A DNA stretch of 64,000 nucleotides from Aquimarina sp. BL5 (GTDB lineage: Bacteria > Bacteroidota > Bacteroidia > Flavobacteriales > Flavobacteriaceae), in the NCBI RefSeq assembly GCF_003443675.1, contig NZ_CP031963.1, positions 4,748,501 to 4,812,500 on the forward strand, read 5' to 3'. The position numbers and the translations under genes were made by a program. Shown here piece after piece: positions 38,070-47,601 of this stretch. The stretch's first letter is position 1. Each line of letters begins with the position of its first letter. A model generated the notes under the pieces. It did no database searches and was not told the DNA's origin. It saw only the letters and a program-made list of their open reading frames with translations.

Positions 38070-38453
38070 ATGGCAAAGTCAACTTCAAAAAAACGTAAAG
38101 TAATTGTTGAATCAGTAGGGGAAGCGCACGTAACAGCTTCTTTTAACAACATTATTGTATCGTTAACAAATAAAAAAGGAGACGTTATTTCTTGGTCTTC
38201 AGCTGGAAAAATGGGATTCAGAGGTTCTAAAAAGAACACTCCATATGCTGCTCAATTAGCCGCAGAAGATGCTTCTAAGGTAGCAATCGAAGCTGGATTA
38301 AAGAAAGTAAAGGTTTATGTTAAAGGACCTGGAAATGGTAGAGAATCTGCGATAAGATCTCTTCACAATTCAGGAATTGAAGTTTCAGAAATTATTGATG
38401 TAACTCCAATGCCACATAACGGATGTCGTCCTCCAAAAAGACGTAGAGTATAA
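38070..38453 (+). CDS. rpsK: 30S ribosomal protein S11
   Basis: S11 forms the 30S platform near the E site. The 127-residue protein has [20 protein letters not shown] and the C-terminal signature [19 protein letters not shown]. It is followed not by rpsD directly but by a terminator-like hairpin and a structured leader. Confidence 0.99.
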   Translation: MAKSTSKKRKVIVESVGEAHVTASFNNIIVSLTNKKGDVISWSSAGKMGFRGSKKNTPYAAQLAAEDASKVAIEAGLKKVKVYVKGPGNGRESAIRSLHNSGIEVSEIIDVTPMPHNGCRPPKRRRV

Positions 38454-38460
38454 TAATTGT

Positions 38461-38486
38461 ATCCCGAATTTTTTTCGGGATCTTTT
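38461..38486 (+). terminator. Terminator or attenuator between rpsK and rpsD
   Basis: An 8-bp perfect stem, ATCCCGAA with TTCGGGAT, closes a loop of five T residues and is followed by CTTTT. It lies inside the alpha operon, so it probably lowers or regulates read-through to rpsD, rpoA and rplQ rather than ending the operon. Confidence 0.7.
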
Positions 38487-38521
38487 ATACTTCATAAATA
38501 ATAACTAAAAGTAAGTCTAAA

Positions 38522-38573
38522 AGAGGAACAAAGGATTATCGAAGGAAAGAGACCTTAATTCATAACCTCCTCT
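38522..38573 (+). other. Structured leader directly upstream of rpsD (candidate S4 site)
   Basis: Three stacked helices can form: AGAGGA/TCCTCT (38522-38527 with 38568-38573), GG-TTAT/ATAACC with one bulged A (38533-38539 with 38562-38567), and AAGG/CCTT (38542-38545 with 38553-38556). A purine-rich ACAAA bulge separates the first two. The structure ends 21 nt before the rpsD ATG. S4 is the autoregulator of alpha operons in several phyla, so S4 is the likeliest ligand; this is inference. Confidence 0.55.
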
Positions 38574-38594
38574 AAAAATTAAATTAATAATATA

Positions 38595-39200
38595 ATGGCA
38601 AGATATACTGGTCCAAAAACTAAAATCGCTCGTAAGTTTGGTGAAGCGATATTCGGAGACGATAAGTCTTTCGAGAAAAGAAATTATCCTCCTGGTCAGC
38701 ACGGTAATAACAGACGTAGAGGTAAAAAGAGTGAATATGCTATCCAGTTAATGGAAAAGCAAAAAGCTAAATATACGTATGGTGTTCTAGAGCGTCAATT
38801 CCGTAATATGTTCGAAAAAGCAACAAGATCACAAGGTATTACCGGTGAGGTTTTACTTCAATTATGTGAATCGCGTTTAGATAATGTAGCTTTTAGAATG
38901 GGATTAGCAAATTCTCGTAGAGGTGCTAGACAACTAGTATCACATAGACATATCACTGTAAATGGAGAATTAGTAAATATTCCATCTTACCAGCTAAAGC
39001 CTGGAGATGTTGTAGGGGTAAGAGAGAAATCAAAGTCATTAGAAGTTATTCTTAATTCTCTTGCTAATAATAGCAAGGTATACGAATGGATTACTTTTAA
39101 TAATGACACAAAACAAGGTACTTTCGTATCTGTTCCGGCAAGAATTCAAATTCCGGAAAACATCAACGAACAATTCATCGTCGAATTATATTCGAAGTAA
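38595..39200 (+). CDS. rpsD: 30S ribosomal protein S4
   Basis: S4 starts 16S rRNA assembly and in E. coli represses the alpha operon. The 201-residue protein begins [20 protein letters not shown] and lacks the N-terminal zinc cysteines. The S4 RNA-binding domain is [20 protein letters not shown] and [19 protein letters not shown]. It follows a structured 5' region that may be its own regulatory target. Confidence 0.99.
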   Translation: MARYTGPKTKIARKFGEAIFGDDKSFEKRNYPPGQHGNNRRRGKKSEYAIQLMEKQKAKYTYGVLERQFRNMFEKATRSQGITGEVLLQLCESRLDNVAFRMGLANSRRGARQLVSHRHITVNGELVNIPSYQLKPGDVVGVREKSKSLEVILNSLANNSKVYEWITFNNDTKQGTFVSVPARIQIPENINEQFIVELYSK

Positions 39201-39223
39201 TAACTCTTAGAAGAAACAATAAT

Positions 39224-40216
39224 ATGGCAATATTAAATTTTCAGAAGCCCGATAAAGTTATCATGATCGACTCTAGTGAGTTTGATGGTAAATTCGAATT
39301 TAGACCATTAGAACCAGGGTACGGATTAACAGTTGGTAACGCTTTGCGAAGAGTTTTGCTATCTTCTTTAGAGGGATTCGCTATAACTTCATTAAGGATT
39401 GAAGGAGTAGATCACGAGTTTTCTACTATTTCTGGAGTTGTAGAAGATGTAACAGAAATTATTCTAAATCTTAAGCAAGTACGTTTTAAGCGTCAGATTG
39501 AGGATATCGATAACGAATCTGTTACAATTTCGATTTCTGGTCAAGAGCAATTAACTGCAGGAGATTTCCAGAAATTTATTTCAGGTTTCCAAGTTCTTAA
39601 CCCAGATTTAGTTATCTGTAATATGGATAAGAAAGTAGCGCTTAACCTTGAGATTACTATCGAAAAGGGTAGAGGTTATGTTCCAGCTGAAGAAAACAAG
39701 AAGGCTAATGCTCCGATAGGTACAATTTTTACAGATTCCATCTATACTCCGATTAAGAATGTTAAGTATAGTATTGAGAATTACCGTGTAGAGCAAAAAA
39801 CGGATTACGAAAAATTAGTTTTCGAAATTGTTACTGATGGATCAATACATCCTAAAGATGCGTTGACTGAAGCGGCAAAAATCTTGATTCACCACTTTAT
39901 GCTATTCTCTGATGAGCGTATTACATTAGAAGCTGATGAGATTGCTCAGACTGAAACATATGATGAGGAGTCATTACATATGAGACAGTTATTGAAAACT
40001 AAGTTAATCGATATGGATCTTTCTGTAAGAGCTCTTAACTGTTTGAAAGCTGCAGAAGTAGATACATTAGGTGATTTAGTATCTTATAACAAAAATGACT
40101 TGATGAAGTTCCGTAACTTTGGTAAGAAGTCTTTAACAGAGCTTGAAGAGCTTGTAAATGTTAAAGGTCTTAATTTTGGTATGGATCTTTCTAAATATAA
40201 ATTAGATAAAGACTAA
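39224..40216 (+). CDS. rpoA: DNA-directed RNA polymerase subunit alpha
   Basis: The 330-residue alpha subunit dimerises to start RNA polymerase assembly. The N-terminal domain shows [20 protein letters not shown] and [18 protein letters not shown]; the C-terminal domain (about 255-325; [33 protein letters not shown]) contacts DNA and activators. Length is typical. The 64-nt gap to rplQ holds a strong hairpin. Confidence 0.99.
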   Translation: MAILNFQKPDKVIMIDSSEFDGKFEFRPLEPGYGLTVGNALRRVLLSSLEGFAITSLRIEGVDHEFSTISGVVEDVTEIILNLKQVRFKRQIEDIDNESVTISISGQEQLTAGDFQKFISGFQVLNPDLVICNMDKKVALNLEITIEKGRGYVPAEENKKANAPIGTIFTDSIYTPIKNVKYSIENYRVEQKTDYEKLVFEIVTDGSIHPKDALTEAAKILIHHFMLFSDERITLEADEIAQTETYDEESLHMRQLLKTKLIDMDLSVRALNCLKAAEVDTLGDLVSYNKNDLMKFRNFGKKSLTELEELVNVKGLNFGMDLSKYKLDKD

Positions 40217-40218
40217 CA

Positions 40219-40263
40219 CATCATATTTTGCTCTCTACACGAGGTAGATTGAGCAAGATGATG
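40219..40263 (+). other. Long bulged hairpin between rpoA and rplQ
   Basis: CATCAT/ATGATG (40219-40224 with 40258-40263), TTGCTC/GAGCAA (40228-40233 with 40251-40256) and TCTAC/GTAGA (40234-40238 with 40244-40248) stack into one hairpin with a TT bulge and a 5-nt loop ACGAG. It fills most of the gap and ends 17 nt before the rplQ ATG. No T-run follows, so it is not a terminator; a translational leader or processing site for L17 mRNA is likelier. Confidence 0.6.
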
Positions 40264-40280
40264 CTTAAATTTTTAATGTC

Positions 40281-40748
40281 ATGAGACACGGAAAAAAAGT
40301 AAACCATTTAGGTAGAAAAACAGCGCATCGTAAAGCTATGCTTGCTAATATGGCTTGTTCTCTTATAGAGCATAAGAGAATAAATACTACAGTTGCAAAA
40401 GCTAAAGCGCTTAAGCAGTTTGTAGAACCATTAGTAACTAAGTCTAAAGAAGATACTACACACAATCGTCGTATCGTATTTAGTAAATTACGTAACAAGT
40501 ATGCAGTAGCAGAATTGTTTAGAGATGTAGCTGCTAAAGTTGGTGATAGACCAGGCGGATATACCAGAATTATTAAATTAGGTAATCGTCTTGGAGATAA
40601 TGCTGATATGGCAATGATAGAGTTAGTTGATTACAATGAGCTTTATAATGCAGGTAAGCCAGCTAAAAAGAAATCTACTCGAAGAGGTAGAACTAAGAAA
40701 ACTGAAACTGCACCAGTAGTTGAAACTCCTAGTTCTGAAGAAGAATAA
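40281..40748 (+). CDS. rplQ: 50S ribosomal protein L17
   Basis: L17 surrounds the tunnel exit. The protein begins [20 protein letters not shown] and has the standard domain to about residue 120 ([20 protein letters not shown]), then a Lys/Arg-rich and Glu-rich tail that brings it to 155 residues, about 28 more than in E. coli. Last gene of the superoperon, followed by a strong terminator. Confidence 0.99.
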   Translation: MRHGKKVNHLGRKTAHRKAMLANMACSLIEHKRINTTVAKAKALKQFVEPLVTKSKEDTTHNRRIVFSKLRNKYAVAELFRDVAAKVGDRPGGYTRIIKLGNRLGDNADMAMIELVDYNELYNAGKPAKKKSTRRGRTKKTETAPVVETPSSEEE

Positions 40749-40776
40749 ATGAGAAATGTGATTTACACATAATTAT

Positions 40777-40812
40777 AAAAGGATAAACGTTCGTCGTTTA
40801 TCCTTTTTTTTT
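40777..40812 (+). terminator. Terminator of the ribosomal superoperon
   Basis: A 13-bp perfect stem (AAAAGGATAAACG and complement) with loop TTCGT, ending in a run of nine to ten T residues. It stands 28 nt past the rplQ stop and is the strongest terminator in the superoperon region. Confidence 0.9.
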
Positions 40813-40876
40813 GAATATTTTTGAAAAAAAAGTTTACAACCTATTATAGGAAATTAAATAGCAAAAAGTATATAAG

Positions 40877-41992
40877 ATGAAATATCAATCTCGAAAAAAA
40901 GCAATTGTCTTATTAGCAGACGGAACTATTTTTTACGGAAAAGCTGTCGGAAAAGAGGGTACGGCATTCGGCGAAGTATGTTTTAATACAGGAATGACAG
41001 GATATCAGGAGATTTTTACAGATCCTTCTTATTTCGGGCAGTTAATGGTTACTACCAATGCTCATATTGGAAATTATGGAACTAATGATGAAGAAGTAGA
41101 ATCAGATTCGATTAAAATTTCAGGTTTGATTGTTAAAAATTTCAGTTATGAATTCTCTAGAGATCTTGCGGATCGTTCTCTGCAAGAATTTTTGGAAAAG
41201 CATAATTTGTTAGCAGTGTCAGATGTAGATACACGTGCTTTGGTTAGCTATATAAGAGATAATGGCGCAATGAATGCCTTAATTTCCACAGAAATAGAGG
41301 ATATTGATTCATTAAAAAAACAATTAGCAGCAGTTCCTGATATGAATGGATTAGAGTTGGCGTCTAAGGTTTCAACTAAAAAACCTTATTTTGTTGGTGA
41401 TCCTAATGCGACTTATAAGATTTCTGCTTTGGATATTGGGATAAAAAAGAATATACTTCGTAATCTTTCAAAAAGGGATGCCTATATTAAGGTTTTTCCT
41501 TATGATACAACTTTCGAGGAAATGAGTGAATGGGCTCCTGATGGATATTTTCTTTCTAATGGACCAGGTGATCCAGAGCCATTATCGCAGGCTATTGAAA
41601 CGGCTAGAGAAATCATCAAAAGAGATTTGCCATTATTTGGAATTTGTTTAGGGCATCAAGTAATTGCTTTAGCTAATGGTATCAGTACATATAAAATGCA
41701 TCATGGTCATAGAGGTATCAATCACCCGGTAAAAAATCTAATTACAGGAAAAGGAGAAATAACATCTCAGAATCATGGTTTTGCAATCAACAGAGAAGAA
41801 ACAGAAAATAATCCTGATGTAGAGATAACTCATGTGCATCTAAATGATCATACAGTAGCTGGAATTAAAATGAAAAACAAAAATTGTTTTTCGGTACAAT
41901 ATCATCCAGAAGCTAGCCCTGGTCCAAATGACTCAATCTATTTATTTGATCAGTTTATTAATAACATTAAAAAAGCAAAGGTAGAAGCTTAA
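40877..41992 (+). CDS. carA: Carbamoyl-phosphate synthase small subunit (glutamine amidotransferase)
   Basis: CarA hydrolyses glutamine and passes ammonia to CarB to make carbamoyl phosphate for arginine and pyrimidine synthesis. The 371-residue protein has the N-terminal domain (ADGTIFYGKAVG, CFNTGMTGYQEIFTDPSY) and a class I amidotransferase domain with nucleophile Cys257 in GICLGHQ and the His343/Glu345 pair in YHPEAS. carB is not in the window. Monocistronic between a terminator and the eno leader. Confidence 0.98.
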   Translation: MKYQSRKKAIVLLADGTIFYGKAVGKEGTAFGEVCFNTGMTGYQEIFTDPSYFGQLMVTTNAHIGNYGTNDEEVESDSIKISGLIVKNFSYEFSRDLADRSLQEFLEKHNLLAVSDVDTRALVSYIRDNGAMNALISTEIEDIDSLKKQLAAVPDMNGLELASKVSTKKPYFVGDPNATYKISALDIGIKKNILRNLSKRDAYIKVFPYDTTFEEMSEWAPDGYFLSNGPGDPEPLSQAIETAREIIKRDLPLFGICLGHQVIALANGISTYKMHHGHRGINHPVKNLITGKGEITSQNHGFAINREETENNPDVEITHVHLNDHTVAGIKMKNKNCFSVQYHPEASPGPNDSIYLFDQFINNIKKAKVEA

Positions 41993-42011
41993 AACTTTTG
42001 GGTTTGTTGCA

Positions 42012-42116
42012 AAATACCTCGTGTTTAGCAAGAAGTTGATCTATAACGTTATAGTTGATAACTTGTGGTGTTTACTGTGGCTTAGGCAATAAATTAAGAG
42101 GTTTTCTGAGGTATTT
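42012..42116 (+). other. Intergenic region with inverted repeats upstream of eno
   Basis: AAATACCTC (42012-42020) and its complement GAGGTATTT (42108-42116) enclose 87 nt. Inside is a perfect 14-bp palindrome CTATAACGTTATAG (42041-42054) flanked by direct TTGAT copies. The palindrome looks like an operator for a dimeric regulator or part of a leader RNA. No TAnnTTTG promoter is clear. Nothing here is coding as far as I can see. Confidence 0.4.
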
Positions 42117-42150
42117 AAATTTACCTGTTTTGTATATTGCGAAGAATTAA

Positions 42151-43470
<1,320 letters not shown>

Positions 43471-43594
43471 TAGACGCAAGAATAGAATAGCTCTTTGTAG
43501 GATTGTTCTTATTCATAGAGTTTTATGTATTTGAAAATAATTAGTCAACTTCTATAATTTATAAGTTGATTTTTTATAAAAAATCATCGATTTT

Positions 43595-43627
43595 AAAAAG
43601 AGGATTCATTGAGAATCCTCTTTTTTT
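43595..43627 (+). terminator. Terminator of eno
   Basis: A 13-bp stem (AAAAAGAGGATTC and complement), loop ATTGA, then seven T residues, 125 nt past the eno stop. Confidence 0.9.
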
Positions 43628-43747
43628 ATTCATAATACCGAAGAGAGATTTCTATTGTAAAATAGATGGTATGATTAATAATATATTAACACTATATTTT
43701 GTAATTTAGCAATCCTTATTATAACAGCAAAATTCTAAATAATCACA

Positions 43748-45034
43748 ATGTCAAAAAAAGCTACTTTAGAAATAGACGGTAACAAATATGAGTTCCCAAT
43801 AATAGAAGGAACTGAAAAAGAATTAGGAATTGATATCAAAACTCTGAGAGGTGTCACAGGAGGCGTAACTACTATAGATCCTGGATATAAAAATACAGGG
43901 AGTTGTGAGAGTGCGATTACTTTTCTTGATGGAGAAAAAGGAATTCTAAGATACCGAGGATATTCTATAGAAGAGCTAGCTGAGAAAGCCGATTTTTTAG
44001 AAGTAGCTTATTTATTAATTTTTGGAGAGTTACCAACAGCTGAGCAGCTCAATAAATTTGGCAAAGACATCAAGGAAGAGTCTCATGTAGATGAAGACAT
44101 GAAAAAAATTCTTGATGGATTTCCAAAAAGTGCTCACCCTATGGGAGTTCTTTCATCTTTAACAAGTGCACTGATAGCCTTTAATCCAGGATCTGTAGAT
44201 GTTGATTCTGAGGAAGAGATGTATGGTGCTATTGTTAAAATTTTAGCCAAGTTTCCTGTATTAGCAGCTTGGACAATGAGAAAAAGAAAAAGTCTTCCGT
44301 TAGATTATGGAGATAATGCTTTAGGGTATGTTGAGAACTTGCATAAAATGATGTTTTCTAGGCCTAATAAAACATATGAAGCTAATAAGATTGTTAACGA
44401 TGCTTTAGATAAATTGCTAATCCTACACGCAGATCACGAGCAGAATTGTTCTACTTCAACTGTTAGAATTGTAGGATCGTCTCATGCAGGATTGTTTGCT
44501 TCTTTATCAGCAGGAATTTCTGCTCTTTGGGGACCGTTACACGGAGGAGCAAATCAAGCAGTTATCGAGATGCTCGAAGCAATCAAAGAAGATGGAGGTG
44601 ATACAGCAAAATATATTGCTAAGGCTAAAGACAAAGAAGATTCTTTCCGACTAATGGGGTTTGGACATAGAGTATACAAAAACTTTGATCCAAGAGCAAA
44701 AATTATAAAAGTAGCTGCGGAAGAGGTACTGGCCGATCTAGGAATAGAAGACCCTGTTCTTGATATTGCTAAAGGTCTTGCAAAAGTAGCTTTAGAAGAT
44801 GAATATTTCGTAAAAAGAAAATTATATCCGAATGTGGATTTCTATTCCGGAATTATATATAGAGCCTTAGGGATACCGACTGAAATGTTCACGGTTATGT
44901 TCGCGTTAGGAAGATTACCCGGTTGGATTGCACAATGGAGAGAAATGCGCCTTCGTAAAGAACCAATAGGAAGACCAAGACAAATATATACTGGAGAAAC
45001 ATACAGAGCTTTTAAATCAGTTTCCGAAAGATAA
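43748..45034 (+). CDS. gltA: Citrate synthase
   Basis: Citrate synthase condenses acetyl-CoA with oxaloacetate to start the TCA cycle. The 428-residue protein is of the long, Gram-negative hexameric type. Catalytic residues lie in HADHEQNCSTSTVR (oxaloacetate His), GPLHGGANQ (catalytic His) and the catalytic Asp in the YPNVDFYSG segment; GFGHRVYKN is also conserved. It has its own promoter region and its own terminator at 45051, so it is probably transcribed alone. Confidence 0.99.
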   Translation: MSKKATLEIDGNKYEFPIIEGTEKELGIDIKTLRGVTGGVTTIDPGYKNTGSCESAITFLDGEKGILRYRGYSIEELAEKADFLEVAYLLIFGELPTAEQLNKFGKDIKEESHVDEDMKKILDGFPKSAHPMGVLSSLTSALIAFNPGSVDVDSEEEMYGAIVKILAKFPVLAAWTMRKRKSLPLDYGDNALGYVENLHKMMFSRPNKTYEANKIVNDALDKLLILHADHEQNCSTSTVRIVGSSHAGLFASLSAGISALWGPLHGGANQAVIEMLEAIKEDGGDTAKYIAKAKDKEDSFRLMGFGHRVYKNFDPRAKIIKVAAEEVLADLGIEDPVLDIAKGLAKVALEDEYFVKRKLYPNVDFYSGIIYRALGIPTEMFTVMFALGRLPGWIAQWREMRLRKEPIGRPRQIYTGETYRAFKSVSER

Positions 45035-45050
45035 TAAGGCTAATAAAAGT

Positions 45051-45086
45051 AAAAAGGGTGTTGAAATATTTCAACACCCTTTTTTT
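45051..45086. terminator. Terminator of gltA
   Basis: A long perfect hairpin (AAAAAGGGTGTTGAAA and complement, near-zero spacer) followed by a run of T residues; 16 nt past the gltA stop. Confidence 0.9.
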
Positions 45087-45190
45087 ATGAAATCATCAGT
45101 ACATTGTTTTTAAAGAAGCTTACTTTAGGGATTTGATAAAAAGTTGACATTTTTTTTGAATAAAATTAGTATCTACATAGCCCCTCTTCC

Positions 45191-45198
45191 TATATTTG
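45191..45198 (+). promoter_or_regulatory. Candidate -7 box for the hydrolase/ctlX operon
   Basis: TATATTTG matches TAnnTTTG exactly. The -33 region is weak: TTAG lies 21 nt upstream. It stands 52 nt before the TTG start of the next gene. Confidence 0.55.
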
Positions 45199-45249
45199 TT
45201 GGATCATAAAATCATATGATAACTATAGTTTTACCTTAAAATTAAACGA

Positions 45250-46164
45250 TTGAAACTAAATATTCAAAATGAAACTTCAAGACTTAGAGCAGTCGTTTTA
45301 GGGACGGCCATAAGTAATGGTGCTGTTCCAAAAATTGAAGAAGCTTACGACCCTAAATCTATAGAGCATATTAAAGCGGGGACATATCCCAAAGAGTCTG
45401 ATATGGTTTCAGAGATGGAAGCTGTAGCCAAGGTTTTTGCAAAATACGATGTAAAAGTATTTAGACCTGAAGTAATACAGGACTATAATCAAATTTTTGC
45501 TAGAGATATTGGGTTAGTAATAGATGATGCATTTATAAAATCAAATATACTCCCAGATCGAGAAAAAGAGATTAAGGCAATTCAATATGTAATTGATCAA
45601 ATTCATCCAGACAAGGTCTATAAAGCCCCATCAGATGATATTCATTTTGAAGGTGGTGATATTATGATCCATAATGATCACGTTTTTATAGGTACTTATA
45701 AAGGAGAAGATTATAGTGATTGCATTGTAGCAAGAACAAACATGAAAGGGGTAGAATATATTAAGTCGCTTTTTCCCAACAAAATAGTGAAAGAGTTTGA
45801 TCTTAATAAATCAATGGACGACCCAAGAGATAATGCTTTACATTTAGATTGTTGTTTTCAACCTGTTGGTAAGAATAAAGCTATAATTCATAAAGAAGGA
45901 TTCAGAAATGTAAACGATTATAAATATTTAGTTGACTTTTTTGGAAATGAAAATTTATTTCATATCAATAAAGATGAAATGTATTATATGAACTCTAATA
46001 TATTTTCTATATCAGAAGATATAGTGATTTCGGAGAAAGGTTTTACTAGATTAAATACGTGGCTACGTAGCTTAAATATAACTGTAGAAGAGGTTCCTTA
46101 TTCAGAAATAGCAAAACAAGAAGGTCTTTTACGTTGTTCTACTATGCCATTGATAAGAGATTAG
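45250..46164 (+). CDS. Guanidine-modifying superfamily hydrolase (DDAH/arginine-deiminase-like)
   Basis: A 304-residue enzyme of the arginine deiminase / amidinotransferase fold. Key residues are in place: ARDIG (84-88), FEGGD (133-137) for guanidinium binding, catalytic His198 in ALHLDCC, and nucleophile Cys296 in LLRCSTMPLIR. Members hydrolyse or transfer the guanidino group of arginine or its derivatives; the exact substrate (arginine, methylarginine or other) cannot be read here. No ATG fits before residue 52; TTG at 45250 is the likely start and suits family length. It lies 3 nt before a second enzyme of the same superfamily. Confidence 0.88.
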   Translation: MKLNIQNETSRLRAVVLGTAISNGAVPKIEEAYDPKSIEHIKAGTYPKESDMVSEMEAVAKVFAKYDVKVFRPEVIQDYNQIFARDIGLVIDDAFIKSNILPDREKEIKAIQYVIDQIHPDKVYKAPSDDIHFEGGDIMIHNDHVFIGTYKGEDYSDCIVARTNMKGVEYIKSLFPNKIVKEFDLNKSMDDPRDNALHLDCCFQPVGKNKAIIHKEGFRNVNDYKYLVDFFGNENLFHINKDEMYYMNSNIFSISEDIVISEKGFTRLNTWLRSLNITVEEVPYSEIAKQEGLLRCSTMPLIRD

Positions 46165-46167
46165 ATA

Positions 46168-47103
46168 ATGAAACAAATCACAAATACCATAGTAATGATT
46201 CGTCCAGTTAAATTTAGGATGAATGAGGAAACAGCGGTTAACAACTACTATCAGGATACTACTGATAATAATAGTAAGGAAGACGTCAATATAATAGCAC
46301 AAAAAGAATTTGATAGTTTTGTCGAAAAACTAAAATCAGTAGGTGTGAATGTTATTGTAATAGATGATAAGCCAGAAAATGATACACCAGATTCTATTTT
46401 CCCAAATAACTGGGTTTCTTTTCACGAAAATGGAGATGTAGGTTTATATCCTATGTTTGCTGTTAATAGAAGAAGGGAACGTCGTCCGGAAGTATTAGAT
46501 ATGATTGAAGACGCTGGATTTGAAATAAAAAATGTAATAGACTATACCACAGCGGAGGAAGATGATGTTTTTCTTGAAGGTACAGGAAGTTTAGTTTTAG
46601 ATAGATTTCATAGAAAAGCGTACTGCGCACTTTCGCCACGAGCAGATGAACAATTGCTTATTGAGTTCTGTGAAGATTTTGAATATACTCCAGTAATTTT
46701 CACAGCATATCAAACGGTGAAAGGTGAGCGATTGGCAATTTATCATACTAATGTTATGATGGGAGTCGGTGAGACTTTTGCTGTAGTGTGTTTAGATTGT
46801 GTAGATGATAAAAAAGAACGAAAAAGCTTAGTAAATCACCTAAAGAATGACGGTAAAGAAATAATTGCTATAACTGAAGCTCAGGTAAATAACTTCGCTG
46901 GGAATATGTTACAAGTAGTTGGTGCTGATGAAAAACAATATTTAGTAATGTCTTCTGCAGCATATAATAGTTTGTCAAAAGATCAAGTCTCTAAAATAGA
47001 GAAGCATTGTGATATTCTGCATAGCAATCTTGAAACAATTGAAAGATTAGGCGGTGGGAGTGCCCGTTGTATGATGGCGGAAGTTTTTCTCCCTAAAAGA
47101 TAA
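46168..47103 (+). CDS. ctlX: CtlX-like citrulline utilization hydrolase
   Basis: A 311-residue protein of the same guanidine-modifying superfamily, with the CtlX-type start MIRPVKFRMNEETAVNNYYQ. Visible are FPNNWVSFH (78-86), FLEGTGS (135-141), YHTNV with His193, and Cys301 in GSARCMMAEVFLP. CtlX was named from Francisella for its role in citrulline use; the reaction here is inferred from the family. It starts 3 nt after its neighbour, so both act probably in one arginine/citrulline pathway. A hairpin ends the operon. Confidence 0.88.
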   Translation: MKQITNTIVMIRPVKFRMNEETAVNNYYQDTTDNNSKEDVNIIAQKEFDSFVEKLKSVGVNVIVIDDKPENDTPDSIFPNNWVSFHENGDVGLYPMFAVNRRRERRPEVLDMIEDAGFEIKNVIDYTTAEEDDVFLEGTGSLVLDRFHRKAYCALSPRADEQLLIEFCEDFEYTPVIFTAYQTVKGERLAIYHTNVMMGVGETFAVVCLDCVDDKKERKSLVNHLKNDGKEIIAITEAQVNNFAGNMLQVVGADEKQYLVMSSAAYNSLSKDQVSKIEKHCDILHSNLETIERLGGGSARCMMAEVFLPKR

Positions 47104-47113
47104 TTATGATCAG

Positions 47114-47168
47114 AAAAATAGTTGAAAGATATTGTTAAAATACGAAGTGATATCTTTTAACTATTTTT
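47114..47168. terminator. Terminator-like hairpin between ctlX and the Rrf2 gene
   Basis: A 19-bp stem with one G-T pair (47114-47132 with 47150-47168), loop of 17 nt, ending in TTTTT. It probably ends the ctlX transcript. Because it stops 18 nt before the Rrf2 start, it could also serve as a binding site for that regulator. Confidence 0.55.
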
Positions 47169-47186
47169 GATAGAATAAATGAATAA

Positions 47187-47597
47187 ATGCTTTCGAAGAA
47201 AACAAAATACGGATTAAAGGCACTAACCTATATAGCAAGAAAAAGGTGTGAACATCCTGTTTTAATATCTGAGATTGCTAAAAGTGAAAATATCTCTCAA
47301 AAATTTTTAGAAAGTATATTACTCACCCTTCGTAAGAATGGTTTTTTAGGTTCTAAAAAAGGAAAAGGAGGAGGGTATTACCTGATTAAAGAACCTAAAG
47401 AAATTTCAATGGCTTCGGTAATAAGGGTTTTAGAAGGACCAATAGCAATGTTACCTTGTGTAAGTTTGAACTTTTATGAAAAATGTGATGATTGTCCTGA
47501 TGAAGATGCTTGTACAGTGCATAAGCTTATGATTGAGGTAAGAGATAATACCTTAAAAGTTTTAGAAAATAAAACACTAGGAGATTTTATGAATTAA
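47187..47597 (+). CDS. Rrf2-family transcriptional regulator, possible Fe-S sensor
   Basis: A 136-residue winged-helix regulator: KYGLKALTYIARKR and the recognition part ISEIAKSENISQKFLESILLTLRKNGF, wing GSKKGKGGGYYL. The C-terminal part has Cys91, Cys100, Cys103, Cys109 and His112. The spacing Cys103-x5-Cys109-x2-His112 mirrors the cluster ligands of IscR (Cys98, Cys104, His107), so it may bind an iron-sulphur cluster; that is inference. Rrf2 proteins control cysteine, Fe-S or nitric-oxide genes. No such target genes lie next to it; the gene ends 4 nt from a convergent neighbour. Confidence 0.92.
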   Translation: MLSKKTKYGLKALTYIARKRCEHPVLISEIAKSENISQKFLESILLTLRKNGFLGSKKGKGGGYYLIKEPKEISMASVIRVLEGPIAMLPCVSLNFYEKCDDCPDEDACTVHKLMIEVRDNTLKVLENKTLGDFMN

Positions 47598-47601
47598 TTT
47601 C

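Noticed and set aside
43692..43709. TATATTTTG / TAATTTAG as the gltA promoter
   Set aside because: Neither fits TAnnTTTG in the right register, and no TTTG lies 19 nt upstream; left uncalled.
45143..45148. TTGACA as a classical -35 box
   Set aside because: There is no partner -10 at a suitable distance, and Bacteroidota primary sigma factors do not use this box.
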